Source: Polytrichum commune (taxonomy: Eukaryota > Streptophyta > Polytrichopsida > Polytrichales > Polytrichaceae). Taken from it: a stretch of 64,000 nt of DNA. Position numbers and translations under genes: made by a program. Below, piece after piece: positions 25,064-35,413 of this stretch. Location of the stretch: the NCBI GenBank assembly GCA_950295325.1, contig OX485805.1:40349501-40413500 (forward strand), written 5' to 3'. Each line of letters begins with the position of its first letter. Position 1 is the first letter of the stretch. The notes beneath the pieces were generated by a model that saw only the letters and a list, made by a program, of their open reading frames with translations, had not been told where the DNA came from and searched no databases.

Positions 25064-25435
25064 GCCGTGCGGGTCGGTTCCATGACCTTGGAATATGTCA
25101 ATTTGGTTCCATGCATGGGCCCCTCGAACAAACTGGGGATAGTTCGTTTCCTGTTCGCGCATTCATGCTGAAGTTGGGAGTCTGGGCGGAGTGATATTCC
25201 CAGCACCATGCGCATGAATTATTGTTCATTTGATGAGTATTCGCACGATACATTGTTCCATCCCAGTATTATTCGTTGTAGTTGCTATTAATATATATAT
25301 ACATATATCATTGAAAATGCCGACACTATTCACAATATTCTTATTATTCAAACCGGCATTATTCATCATTTTTATCGGCGTCAGTTTCTTCGTGTTTTCT
25401 AAGTTTCTTCCCATGTAGGTAAAGGATAGTGAAGG
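25064..25435 (+). repeat. Dispersed repeat family E, copy 1
   Basis: It shares order and wording with 26904-27185: 'gtgcgggtcggttccatgaccttggaat', 'ttcccagca', 'ccgacactattcacaatattc' and 'ttcttcccatgtaggtaa'. The two copies lie 1.8 kb apart in direct orientation. Confidence 0.6.
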
Positions 25436-25526
25436 CCCATGGTAGATGTTAGATGTAGAATGGAACATAACCATGCAATTTTGAATAATGTTCTGTTACT
25501 ATCATAAAGTGTAGTTTGTTATATAC

Positions 25527-26420
25527 TAAGGTAGATGGGTCTTATGTGACCATTTTGGTATTTAGTGTCACGTGCACTATTTGCGAAGAGCCTAAACTAG
25601 ATGCCTAGAGGTCTCAAAGTGTCACGCCCGCTGATTGCCAATTTGATTCCACTTGTCAACATCAGTAACGACTTTGAGTGAAAAAATATCTACATTATGA
25701 CATGTAGAGTAGCACAATGGGATACGAATGGGATATGTTAGATGACAGTCTTCCGTTTTAGTATGCAAAGGGAAGATATTTTTGAGAGTACTAATGGCAA
25801 GTATCATGTGCTTACATTTTCGTATGCAAGAGGAAGATATTCTTGAGCGTATGAATGGCAAGTGTCATTTGTGTACACTTTAGTCAACTTGCATATCACT
25901 GTGTGACATAGGCATGCACCTCATAACACTATTGAACATGCTCATTCCAAGATATTGCAAGCGCACTTGAATGCCAAGTGCCATGAGTTGACACTTATGA
26001 TGAAGTTGTTAATCATCAATGTAACCTAGCATACCGCCTCGACTGGGGTAAAGTGACATTATTATGCATGTGACACTAAATACCATAAACGGTGTAATCC
26101 ACTTCTTTTAGGAAATGAAACACGTGATCGGTACAAGATCATAAGATTAGTGAGCAATAGGGTGTTGCACTCCGAGTGCCACTAATCTTGAGATCATCGT
26201 TAAAATCATACCATACTTATATTGGGCCACCCTTCCAGAATGAGCAACACTTGCCTATTGAGCCTAGGAATGGTTATCATATTATGAGCACACTGCCCGA
26301 CCCTTTTTAACCATTTGTCTTTTTGCTATCCATTCTTGGAGCCACACCAAACCACATACTAAATATAGATGTTATAATAAGAAAAGTAATTGAATAAGGG
26401 TTGACTATCTTAATCCAAGA
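25527..26420 (+). repeat. Family A copy split by a family B insertion
   Basis: Family A starts at 25527 ('aaggtagatgggtcttatgtgacc'), stops near 25553 and resumes near 26097 ('cttcttttaggaaatgaaacacgtgat') through to about 26420. The intervening 25553-26095 is an inverted family B copy whose ends are inverted repeats, GGTATTTAGTGTCACGTGCA and TGCATGTGACACTAAATACC. Confidence 0.7.
25553..26095 (-). mobile_element. Family B element with GGTATTTAGTGTCA inverted ends
   Basis: About 540 bp, nested in a family A copy. Inverted termini of about 20 bp are visible. The interior has tandem modules 'aagaggaagatattcttgagcgtatgaatggcaagtgtca' in several variants. No coding capacity. Related to 7590-7990 and 33600-34075. 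Confidence 0.7.
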
Positions 26421-26903
26421 TATTGGCATGGTTATTGCAGGTTTCTTACATGCTCTGCTTTATGTTCCAAGTTCACAATTGCATGGGTTAGAATAAAAGG
26501 CAAAGTACTAAAAAGGTTGCTCCATTTTATTTTTACTAGTGCTAGAATGTAGTTTCCATGCCAAATTCAAGTGGGTCTACCTACCCCGAATGTAGGCATG
26601 ACATGTGGCAAATATTGCGAGGAAAGTGATTAGTTATTGTCAAAACAAGGAACCCTTTAAAATATGTGGGGCTTATGTGGTTACTCTATTTAATTAAAAA
26701 AACTATAATACTTGGATTAGAAGCCGGAATAGCAAGAATTCCAACAAACTTTGACGATTGATCTTCAACACAAGACAATCTATGTAACAAGCTCTTGGTT
26801 CAAAAACGTCCTCCAAAGAGGGGCCGTACTACTAGTTTTGGTCCCTAGAGAGTTTGTGGAGGATTCCAATGGGATTGGACTTTGTGCTCAACATAACATT
26901 ATT

Positions 26904-27185
26904 AAGCCATGTGGGTCAGTTCCATTGACCTTGGAATCAAAGCAACTATATTATGTGGGCCATTGGAACAAAGTAGTCATAAACTATATTATACTCATAT
27001 ATTAAGGTTGACACTTGGAAATTTGGATGCAGTTATATTCCCAACATTATTTATCTCGACACTATGCACTAAAAATACCGACATTATTCACAATATTCAT
27101 ACCGACACTATTTACTATTCATAACGCGTCAATTTCTTCCCATTATCTAAGTTCCTCCCCATGAAGGTAAGACAATGGCGGCCCC
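26904..27185 (+). repeat. Dispersed repeat family E, copy 2
   Basis: The partner of 25064-25435. Two frames of 84 and 71 codons overlap here without motifs and are regarded as chance. Confidence 0.6.
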
Positions 27186-27458
27186 TATCATTCGTTGAAC
27201 ATAGAAACAACCAAATAATGTTATGAACATACTGTATGTAAACCACTCTAGATTTCATTGTCTTTGATAGCTTACAAGTGATCACTTAAAGAGAAAAGAC
27301 AATCTTCAGTTTGACCTCTCAAAACTTTTGAATCTCAACTTTGAGTCTAAAACTTGACACTCTCAGTGTTTCACAATTGCTACCCAGTGTGTAAAAATGC
27401 AATCACTTTTGATTGTTGATGTTATTGAAGGGTGCACCCATCATGCAGAACAATCTAT

Positions 27459-27808
27459 AGTAGAGGTGCCTATCTCCGATTAGGACTCCATCGACAATCT
27501 ACAGGGTACCGCAATCTTGATTAGGTTGGGATTGAATTTCGATTGGGCCGGAATCAATAATGTCATGACACATGTCATGGTTTTGAGTGCTAAAGTGAGG
27601 AGGAATGAGCAGTTAAAATGAGTGGTTATGGCAAACTCTAGACGTTGGTAACATGTGCGGGCCAACTTTTGACTTCAAAAATTCATAGTAATTTTAATCC
27701 AAGGGATAAAATTACCAAAAAAATTGCAATCCTCTTGATTTGTATCTTCCTACATGGATTTTTTTTGCACAAAATCTCTTAAGTGATTAGTTGTAGGTGC
27801 CTCTACTC
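27459..27808. mobile_element. MITE with GTAGAGG(C/T)GCC ends
   Basis: A single copy of the element that forms the inverted pair at 12433-13193. The ends read AGTAGAGGTGCCTAT and ATAGGTGCCTCTACT-like, and the interior is shared with 'ccaacttttg(g/a)cttc/aaaaaattc' and 'atcttcctacatgg'. Confidence 0.75.
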
Positions 27809-28203
27809 TCTATCTGGAGAAAGGAGATTGTTTGTAAAGTTTGGTTACAAAGTTTATGGCTTCCATTTCTTAGTTGAATGCAACTTGAGAGTCTAATTGT
27901 ATTGGCCTTTGACCAAGAAAAAATTCAATTATATCTAGAAGGTCCTTAAAGGGTTTAGGGGTCAAACTCTCCTTTTGGTGTTGGATCTGAATGCAACTTG
28001 AATCGACGAACAGGGAGAACCAATCGCTGGTTAAAAATAAACCGGTCGAGTTTGAGAAATACCAGGTTAACACAATATTCATTAAAATGAGAGTTTTCCA
28101 GTGAATTGAGAGTACATAAAGAAAACTATTAATCCAAGAATGAAATGAAAACCACTGGAAAGTTGTAGAGTACAAGTAAAAAAAATAACAAGTAAATTCC
28201 GCC

Positions 28204-28484
28204 GTAGTTTCCATTAAAATGAGAGTATGTTAAGCTGGGAAATCGACTCATTTAGGTCGACTCAACCTAAATTGACAACATATTGTCCTCATTTAGGTCG
28301 ACTCAACCTAAATTTACTAACATAATTGTCCTCGTTTAGGTCGACTCAACCTAAATTGACAACATAATGTCCTCATTTAGGTCAACTCAACCTAAATTGA
28401 CAAAATATTGTCCTCATTTAGGTCGACTCAACCTAAATGAGTCGATTTCCCAGCTTAACATACTCTCATTTTAATGGAAACTAC
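28204..28484. mobile_element. Fold-back element with perfect 50-bp TIR and 43-bp internal repeats
   Basis: The inverted ends are essentially perfect from GTAGTTTCCATTAAAATGAG through AAGCTGGGAAATCGACTCAT. Between them lie five units of about 43 bp, each with the core TTTAGGTCGACTCAACCTAAA, itself a small inverted repeat. The whole 281-bp element can fold into one long hairpin with side hairpins. Confidence 0.85.
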
Positions 28485-28486
28485 AC

Positions 28487-28619
28487 GTCTGAAGTATAAT
28501 CTAGTATTTATCAACCTAACATGACTTTTAGGTGTCCAAATGGCCAATATTATTTTGAGAGGATCCCACTCTCTCAAAATATTGAATATCATGTTGGTTG
28601 AAGTTCAAGACTTCAGGAA
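28487..28619. repeat. Compound hairpin beside the fold-back element
   Basis: Three nested inverted segments pair in order: CTGAAGT with ACTTCAG, TCAACCTAACATGA with TCATGTTGGTTGA, and TTTTGAGAG with CTCTCAAAATATT. Together they give a single imperfect stem about 130 bp long. It may be a decayed MITE or a small-RNA precursor; the sequence alone does not decide. Confidence 0.6.
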
Positions 28620-28989
28620 CATTACCCACATTTTATAGGAATCTATGAAATAGACCTCAAATTAATAAAGAAAAACCAAAAGATCATAACATGTAACTGG
28701 TTGGACTTGGAAACATTAGGATTTTGACACTAAATTGAATGTATTATGTGGTCACCTACAACTTATTGGAGCGGAATATGGCAACATGGCATGTAGTTAA
28801 AAGTAATAGGGCATGTGTAAACGATAAGATTGAGCTATGTTCTTGTAATATAGATGTCATTCTAGGTTTAGCACTTAACACATTTGGGAGAGCCTATGTG
28901 GTTGCTTAAAGTGAAGTAGAATCTTCACTTTGACATCTAAACTAGATAATCCCAACATCGGTTTCAATATTGAATGATAATCCATGTGA

Positions 28990-29290
28990 TTTGTAATCTC
29001 TAAATGGATGAAACCATTCCCGATCCAATCAAACGACCAAAATGATATGTGGAGTTAGGAGTGCCCACAATAGGGGCTGCAACCCATGTATAATTTACGA
29101 GAGGAGAGTGGATGACGAGTTGTGATAGCAACAATACATCATACCAGCTATTGAAGTTGTGTATGGGACATAATTTGTTTGCTCATGTACAAAAAAACAT
29201 AAGTTATGGATGCGATTTTCTAAGCATGGTTAGATAAATGGCTCTTCACTTGGACGAGCAACCAATTATGGACATCAAACACCTCTTTGT
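28990..29290 (+). repeat. Dispersed repeat family F, copy 1
   Basis: It shares 'gagagtggatgacgagttg(t/c)gatagcaa', 'tatgggacataa' and 'cacttggacgagcaaccaattatg' with 59560-59830. Part of its start also resembles 16500-16600 ('ggagtgcccacaa'). Confidence 0.55.
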
Positions 29291-30284
29291 CTTAGGAAAC
29301 TGAAGAACGCGCAAATGAAGCGATAAATTAGCCAGCCCCAAACCCTAACCCTAATGCCCAAATTATACGCCTTCAACATGAACCTTTCCTCACACGGTAA
29401 AGACCGCCGGCTTGGTTCTCACTCCAAAATGTGAGGTTCTTGAATGCGGCTTCTCTAATTGATATATCTTATGTGACTTTTGAGGGCCAACTCAATGTTG
29501 TCAACCCAAAATCAACCAAAATAATATTGGAATGTGCATTGAAACATACATCATAATTTGGTAGGAGGCATAGTACGGGTTGTCTTTCAAATTGCGACAT
29601 GTTGTTTTTCCTTGTATGATTTTTGGAGTGGGTTTATATTAGGATCCGGGTCCAAGAAACTAGGGTTTTAGAGCAACCCTCAATGGATCTTATTTTTGAA
29701 CTCAAGATTGGACCTAAATTTAAAATTGAGTACTCAAATCATGAGGAGTGTTTTCTTGAATTGAAACCAACGAGATTTGACGGGAAAGTGATACCTTATT
29801 AGCATTAGTTCAGGTTGTGATACTGTGTACCCATACCCTAGTGTAAACTCCTTGGGTCCAAAGTTTGGTCTTGGCTAATACAATCGCTCCACTTTGAAGT
29901 TTATTTCATCTTGCACCCTAGTGTACATTCACCCGTAGATGTATGTTAGTTCATCTCAATACATTGCTTTGCCAAGTTGTTTTGAGAAGGAGTTTGGTGG
30001 TGAGTGAGTGAATGAGCATGGCGCTGATGATGTCTATGATTATACTTGTTCTACATGAAGTTTTCCTTGTACATGAATCACAAAGATTATCACTTCAAGT
30101 TTTGGAATTAGAGTAAAAACTCCTAATGTTTAAGAGGTCAAAGTGAAGAGTCCCTTTCTATGAAAGTGAGAAGACTTCCCAATTGTGAAAAGTGATCGCA
30201 TTTGGTTTGATATCATTTGAGAATATAGTCCAACCTCATTGTAACACATCTTTTTGGTTTCAATCATCAACTACAAGCCTTGTC
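29291..30284. other. Intergenic DNA, no gene seen
   Basis: A short CCCTAAACCCTAACCCTAA-like telomeric scrap lies at about 29338-29356. No reading frame of note. Confidence 0.5.
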
Positions 30285-30985
30285 ATATAAGGTAGAAGTG
30301 CCCAACCCCTTGCTAAAAAGGGACCGGAGTTTCTATCATCTAGAAGTGCCCAAATCGAATACAACTATAATTTGGGCACCTACATTTGAGTCATATGTGG
30401 TTCGATGGGGATTGAAGCATTCTAGGTTCAATAGTCAACCTAGTTGGGGGGACCTATACGACCACTTAATGACCATGAGAATCTACACTTTAATAATGGA
30501 TAAGATATTCATATAAGTTCCAAATATCATGAGGCAAATGGCTACGGACACAACTTGAATATGTTAATCATCTTGCACTAACATAGACACACCTAGTTTG
30601 GTAATTGATCTTGATCGGACACCTATATTTGAGTGCTATGTAATTAGGTGTGGCCCTAGGTATAGATACCAAAAAGACTTGTGTTTAAAAGAGATTGGAC
30701 TACATGCTCAAGTAGGATAACCATTCTAGGTTCAACAATCAACATGATTGGGGGGGGGGGGGAGAGGAGACTTATATCACCATTCAATAAGCTTGACAAT
30801 CTTCACTTTGATAATGAATAAGATGTTCGCATGAGCTCCAAAAATTATGAGGAAAGTGGCTTCAATCTTGATTTGGATTTGCTAGCCATCTTGTATTAAT
30901 TACTTGTTTCATATCCTAAGAGATGTGGGCTAGTCGGAAAAAGAGTAACCATTTAAGATCCATCTACCTTAATTACATGTTTCAT
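30285..30985 (-). repeat. Two tandem reverse copies of family A
   Basis: Copies lie at about 30285-30585 and 30590-30985, head to tail. The second is nearly complete, with a poly-G run (30751-30764) in the module that is 'attgggggg' elsewhere, and ends 'gtaaccatttaagatccatctacctt'. Confidence 0.7.
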
Positions 30986-31050
30986 GTCTGACAAGAAGTG
31001 AGCGCATCGAGGAAAATCAACATCTAAGGCACATCTACCATTATCAATCA

Positions 31051-31647
31051 GGGCCGCTTTACACCTAGAGGCCGGGCCAATTCCCCTTGAGGTCGATTGC
31101 ATGAAATTTCAGCCCCTTTTGGGTTGGAGGCCGGAATCAACTACACATTATAATAAGATTATAATGGGGGCCAAGAAGCTAGGCCGATTCAATAAATCTA
31201 GCATAATCCAACAAGTCTAGCATAATCTAGCATAGAGCCGTTCAAATTTCCACATAATCCAATGGATATGGTTCGCTAAAAAAATTATATTTTTATTTAA
31301 AAAGTTTTTTATTATTGAAATATGACATTGGCCCCGAGGCCAAGAATTGGCCTTTCATTTTGGGTGCACCCAATTCAATGAGCTTTGGCCGTGCAATACC
31401 GTGCATTTTCTGATTGAAAAATTCATACCACCAAATCAGTCCAACCTCTAGGTGTAAAGAGGTTGGGACCGATTTGAGCCTTTTGGCCAATCACAAGTGA
31501 GGGTTTCAAGCCTCTTACACAATGAATTGGCCTGGCCTCTAGGTGTAAAGGGGTTGGGACCGATTTCAGCCTTTTGGCCAATCACAAGTGAGGATTTCAA
31601 GCCTCTTACACAACGAATTGGCCCGGCCTCTAGGTGTAAAGCGGCCC
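31051..31647. mobile_element. MITE with perfect 34-bp TIR and TCA duplication, 5' of B12D
   Basis: The inverted ends are identical over about 34 bp, starting GGGCCGCTTTACACCTAGAG. TCA is directly repeated at 31048-31050 and 31648-31650. The right half holds 2.2 direct units of 91 bp (starting 31445, 31536 and 31627), whose 'cctctaggtgtaaag' start is part of the TIR itself. The GGGCC(A/G)CTT(C/T)ACAC start and 3-bp duplication relate it to the PIF/Harbinger-like MITEs at 2450 and 9126. It ends 209 bp before the B12D start codon. Confidence 0.85.
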
Positions 31648-31770
31648 TCAAATATAGGTGACCAACCACCTAAGACCCACAAAGTTTCCAAAATGTGAGT
31701 TGACGGCTCAAGACCCACTACCAAGGGTTGCATCTTTTGACCTCCTATGCGTTTCGCCTGCCAAGTCCCA

Positions 31771-31778
31771 TATAAGTA
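31771..31778 (+). promoter_or_regulatory. Candidate TATA box of the B12D-like gene
   Basis: TATAAGTA lies 79-86 bp before the start codon, a suitable place for a plant core promoter with a short leader. Inferred from position and sequence only. Confidence 0.5.
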
Positions 31779-31856
31779 TGCCGACCTTTCATCACTCTCC
31801 ACCAGATGCTCCACCAAAACAATAACTTATATTTGGCAAATTCATAGCTAATCGGC

Positions 31857-32797
31857 ATGGGAAAACCTCTGACATTTTCGCAGAGGTGGATTAAGTCCGA
31901 GGTACGTACGAATTCGATTGTTTAAACGGGCTATGGCCACTAGATCCGGATTGTCACGTGTCTGCTATTTTTCTAGCACTTTGCAGAGTTGTGAGTCACT
32001 GAAAGCAAATGTTGAATGCTTTCACTGAAACTATTCTATAGCTCGTCGATCAGTAAAAAAGGTTCACACGCGATCGAAGCTTTTGACGTTCATCTCAGTA
32101 ATACTTCACTCTGTTTTTTTTCTTTTTTTTCTTTTGTCAATTCTGTTGTTTTTCTTTTCTCCTCATCGAGGTGATTCTTCAAAGATCCATAGTTAATCCT
32201 TGACAACATTCTCGCTGCACAAGAATCTGCGTCATTATTCCATTCAAGAACTTGAGCTTCATCTAGGGTTCTAACAATCTCAAGCTCTGCATGACGCTTT
32301 TCATTTTTTCTTTTGAATTGTCATTTTTTGAGATTCTGGTTTCTAAAGTTCTCAGTTTATGGTTGTATTAAGCGCACGTTAACGTGGTTTGCAATGGAGT
32401 GTACAGCTTTACCCGATTGCAGTTGTGATTGGAAGTGCTTTGGGCCTCTGTGGATTTTCTATGGCGAGAAATCTAAGTATCAACCCGGATGTAAGGTTCG
32501 GCAATTCCCCAGTTGACTTATATCAATTAATTTTCCTGTTTACTTCCCATCCCAGATTCATAAGCCTGTCTGTTTGAGCTGAAATAAAGCGAAAACCTGT
32601 TCATCTGTTTGAGATTGATGGATTTGGAGTCATGGTTTCGGAGCGGAGATAAAATCGTGTATGGGAATTGCAGGATTAACAAAGATGACCGTGCTGCGGG
32701 TGTACTTGAGAATTTCAAGGAAGGCAAAGCGTACAAAGACCATAGTTTCAGGAGATATGTAGCTGACCATGTACGATATAAGGCACCCAAAAAGTGA
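31857..32797 (+). CDS. B12D: B12D/MLRQ (NDUFA4-like) small mitochondrial protein, complete, 3 exons
   Basis: Exons are 31857-31901, 32407-32495 and 32674-32797, giving 85 residues. Donors are GTACGT and GTTCGG, acceptors are GTACAG and TTGCAG, and all phases close. The protein starts MGKPLTFSQRWIKSE and has one hydrophobic helix at about residues 16-38 (LYPIAVVIGSALGLCGFSM). It then carries the family signature RNLSINPDVR...DDRAAGVLENF and a basic tail. This matches plant B12D proteins, which belong to the NADH-ubiquinone reductase MLRQ/NDUFA4 family, and the length is normal. B12D proteins are single-span mitochondrial inner-membrane proteins linked to respiration under stress. The first ATG was chosen because exon 1 joins in frame only there; the TTG-started frame inside exon 2 is an artefact of reading through the acceptor. 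A MITE ends 209 bp upstream. Confidence 0.93.
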
Positions 32798-33599
32798 GAA
32801 CACTTTAACCCAACTCTTGCTTCTGGTTTCTAATCAAAGCGACCCTCGTAATTTGAGCTACACTGTTTACAGCATTTAGTGTCACATGCGTAATTGTGTC
32901 ACTTACCCTTTTCTGAAGCGTATGCTTAAGGTAGGCGAGGCTAATGTGGACATCTTTGGTTTTTTGAAATCATCCAGCCGATGGATACGAGCATTAGAAG
33001 CTTGAGCATGTTAGCAATCGCGAATCAAGATTGAAGAATTTGAAATTGTTGAAATCGGAGTTGAGGAAGGTGTCGATCTAGGTTTTAGACTCGAAGGTTC
33101 TTTATTTCTCAATGTGATGTTACACGGGGGAACTCTTTTATTGTTGAATGTTGTATAAGTGGAGAACATCATTAGTAGATTCTGCATGGGTCATTTGCCA
33201 ATGAAAAGCAAGTTGAATGACAATATCACTTGTGTCATGACTCTAGAGTGGTCACATGTAAGATAAAATGTTGCCGAATTGTTTTTTCATTATAGAATAC
33301 CCACAGTACAAGTTGGTCCGCACCTCACAGCCACATGCCACCTCTTAATTTGTCCAAGTTGTTGCCTCCTAATTTGCCCACCTTGGGCACAAAAATCAAG
33401 CATGTCATGGCTCGCTGGATAGCACTCCTAATTATGGAGGATGGTGGGTGTAGTTTGGCTTTTGAGAAGGTGACTAACCCAAATATCATCAATGCGACAA
33501 CTAAATCACTATGTATTACTCTCCCACCGAATTAAAGCGATTGTACCCTGATTAAGAGCCAAAAATAGGTGTCTGATTAAAGAAGCTAACCAAATTAAC
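32798..33599. other. 3' flank of B12D and intergenic DNA
   Basis: No further gene was seen. A 66-codon frame at 33335-33535 has no motif. Confidence 0.5.
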
Positions 33600-34075
33600 C
33601 TCGACTACCTTAGGTTAACAACTTCGCCATAAGTGTCACCTCATGACACTTGGTGTTCAAGTGCGGCTTACTAATATCTTGGCATGAGTATGTTCAATAA
33701 TGTTATGAGGAGCATGTGTATGTCACACAATGGTTTGCAAGTTAACTGAAGTGTACACAAATGACACTTGCCATTAGTATGCTCATCCTCTTGCATACTA
33801 GAATGTAAACACATGAAACTTGCCATTAGTATGCTTAAAAATATCTTCCCCTTGCATACTAAAACACAAGACTATCATCTAAAGTATCTCATTGTGCTAC
33901 TCTAAATGTCATAATGTAGATTATTTTTCACTTAAAGAAGATGCTTATGTTGACGAATGGAATCATATTGGCAATTAGCGGGCATGACAATTTGAGACCT
34001 CCAAGCATCTAGTTTAGGCACTTTGCAAATAGTGTACATGACACTAAATACCATGAACGGTGTAGCAAATTTGAG
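33600..34075 (+). repeat. Dispersed repeat family B copy
   Basis: The same strand and order as 7590-7990, with a clearer right end 'ATGACACTAAATACCatgaacggtg', which matches the right end of the nested copy at 25553-26095. Confidence 0.7.
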
Positions 34076-34186
34076 ATGGTAAAGAATCCTCTCGTTTCTG
34101 AACCATCTGAGCACAATGGCTTGATTACTTACCTTTAAATCTCATTTGTACCAAGGTGAGTGGGCCTAAACATACTCTTTTAGCTT

Positions 34187-34830
34187 TGCACTCACTTCTC
34201 TTAGGATACTAAACACACTATTAGTGCGAGATGTTTAGCAAATTCAAATTGAGATTGTAGCCATTTTTCTTACAAAAGTTGGAGCTCACATGAAAAGAAA
34301 TGAAAAGCCAAAAGGTTCACTCCAAGCATGACTCCTTGGTTAGTGACCTACGTGACTAACAAATTTGCAAATCTATCACAAAAATTGATTCTCATATTTT
34401 TCCAAGTGATGCAAGACGATTGCCGAGGACTCATATGCTAATAGTAGTGGCTTATGGGACTAAAAGTACATCAAGATGGTGTCAAATATGCTATTTCCCT
34501 AGAGTAGCAGAGTGCAATAGTGTCCATGAGAGAGAGAGAGAGAGGCTAATATGAACTTGATGGTCCAATTGGCTCTTATGAATCAATATCATACGAATTG
34601 ATCTTATTCATTATCAAAGTGAAGTTTCTTTTTCTTAAATAACAATGGTACCCCATTTACGATGTTGACCATTATACCTAGAATAGTTAACAAATTTTTG
34701 GCATGTAATCCAATGTCTTTCAAACGCATTATTACAGTATACATTCTTAAATCCACACCTACCTACATACCACTCAAAAATAGATGTCAAGTAAAGATAA
34801 GTAGCCCAATTAGGCTCACATACCTATGAA
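34187..34830 (+). repeat. Family A copy interrupted by other repeat sequence
   Basis: Family A sequence 34187-34290 ('cacttctcttaggatactaaacacac...ttggagctcacatga') resumes near 34605 ('atcttattcattatcaaagtgaag') and ends near 34830. The roughly 310-bp insert contains an inverted LINE tail piece (34435-34510) and a short (GA)n run near 34529. Confidence 0.6.
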
Positions 34831-35413
34831 ATGTTCTTATTACACTGTCATCTTAGTAACTGGCAGCAAAAAAATTATTTGTTTGATGGAGCAGGGATCA
34901 ATAGAAACAAGGATGAAGCAGGAATTTCTGGATCAGTTACAGAGTTTCAAATGAGAGTATGTCATCAACACCTAAAAGTAGTCATTGCTTGAAAGATCAT
35001 CTCTAAATGTGAATAAAGTTCAACTTTATGATAATTTTTTTGTGAAAATCCGAAAACAAATGTGAAAGCATCAACTGATCATGTCCCTGTTGCTATTACC
35101 TGTACAACCATAAGGTGTGATTACATCAATTGAACAGAAAAGTTGTGTGTGCTCTGCTTCCTATAAGGTATTCCTCTGAATGTTGGTTAAGAATGTACAG
35201 AACTTGAGGCCAAAAGATAGCCACAATTTTAAGCACCTCAAATGTTGAGAATATCTAAACATCTCTACTATGTGTAATCCCATCAAAAATGGGGTCTATC
35301 AGACTTGTAAAGATTGGGTGCCATCATTAAATGATCCTATCTTCATGAACAATGATTCACAAATGTGGTTCAGTAAATTATGAACAGGGTTTGTTCAAGT
35401 TCATACACAATAT
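34831..35413. other. 3' flank of the DUF726 gene
   Basis: Downstream (3') side of the minus-strand gene. No independent gene was seen. A canonical poly(A) signal could not be assigned with confidence. Confidence 0.4.

Noticed and set aside
24859-25194. 111-codon frame after a TATATATA cluster and CT-rich leader
   Set aside because: No recognisable family, and its second half lies in dispersed repeat family E, which also occurs at 26.9 kb without the frame.
28230-28440. Regularly spaced repeats resembling a CRISPR array
   Set aside because: The spacers are near-identical, the units are hairpins inside a TIR element, and the genome is a plant's.
32389-32577. Frame starting MQWSVQLYP in the B12D locus
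   Set aside because: It starts at TTG inside the intron end; the splice-consistent model uses exon 1 at 31857.
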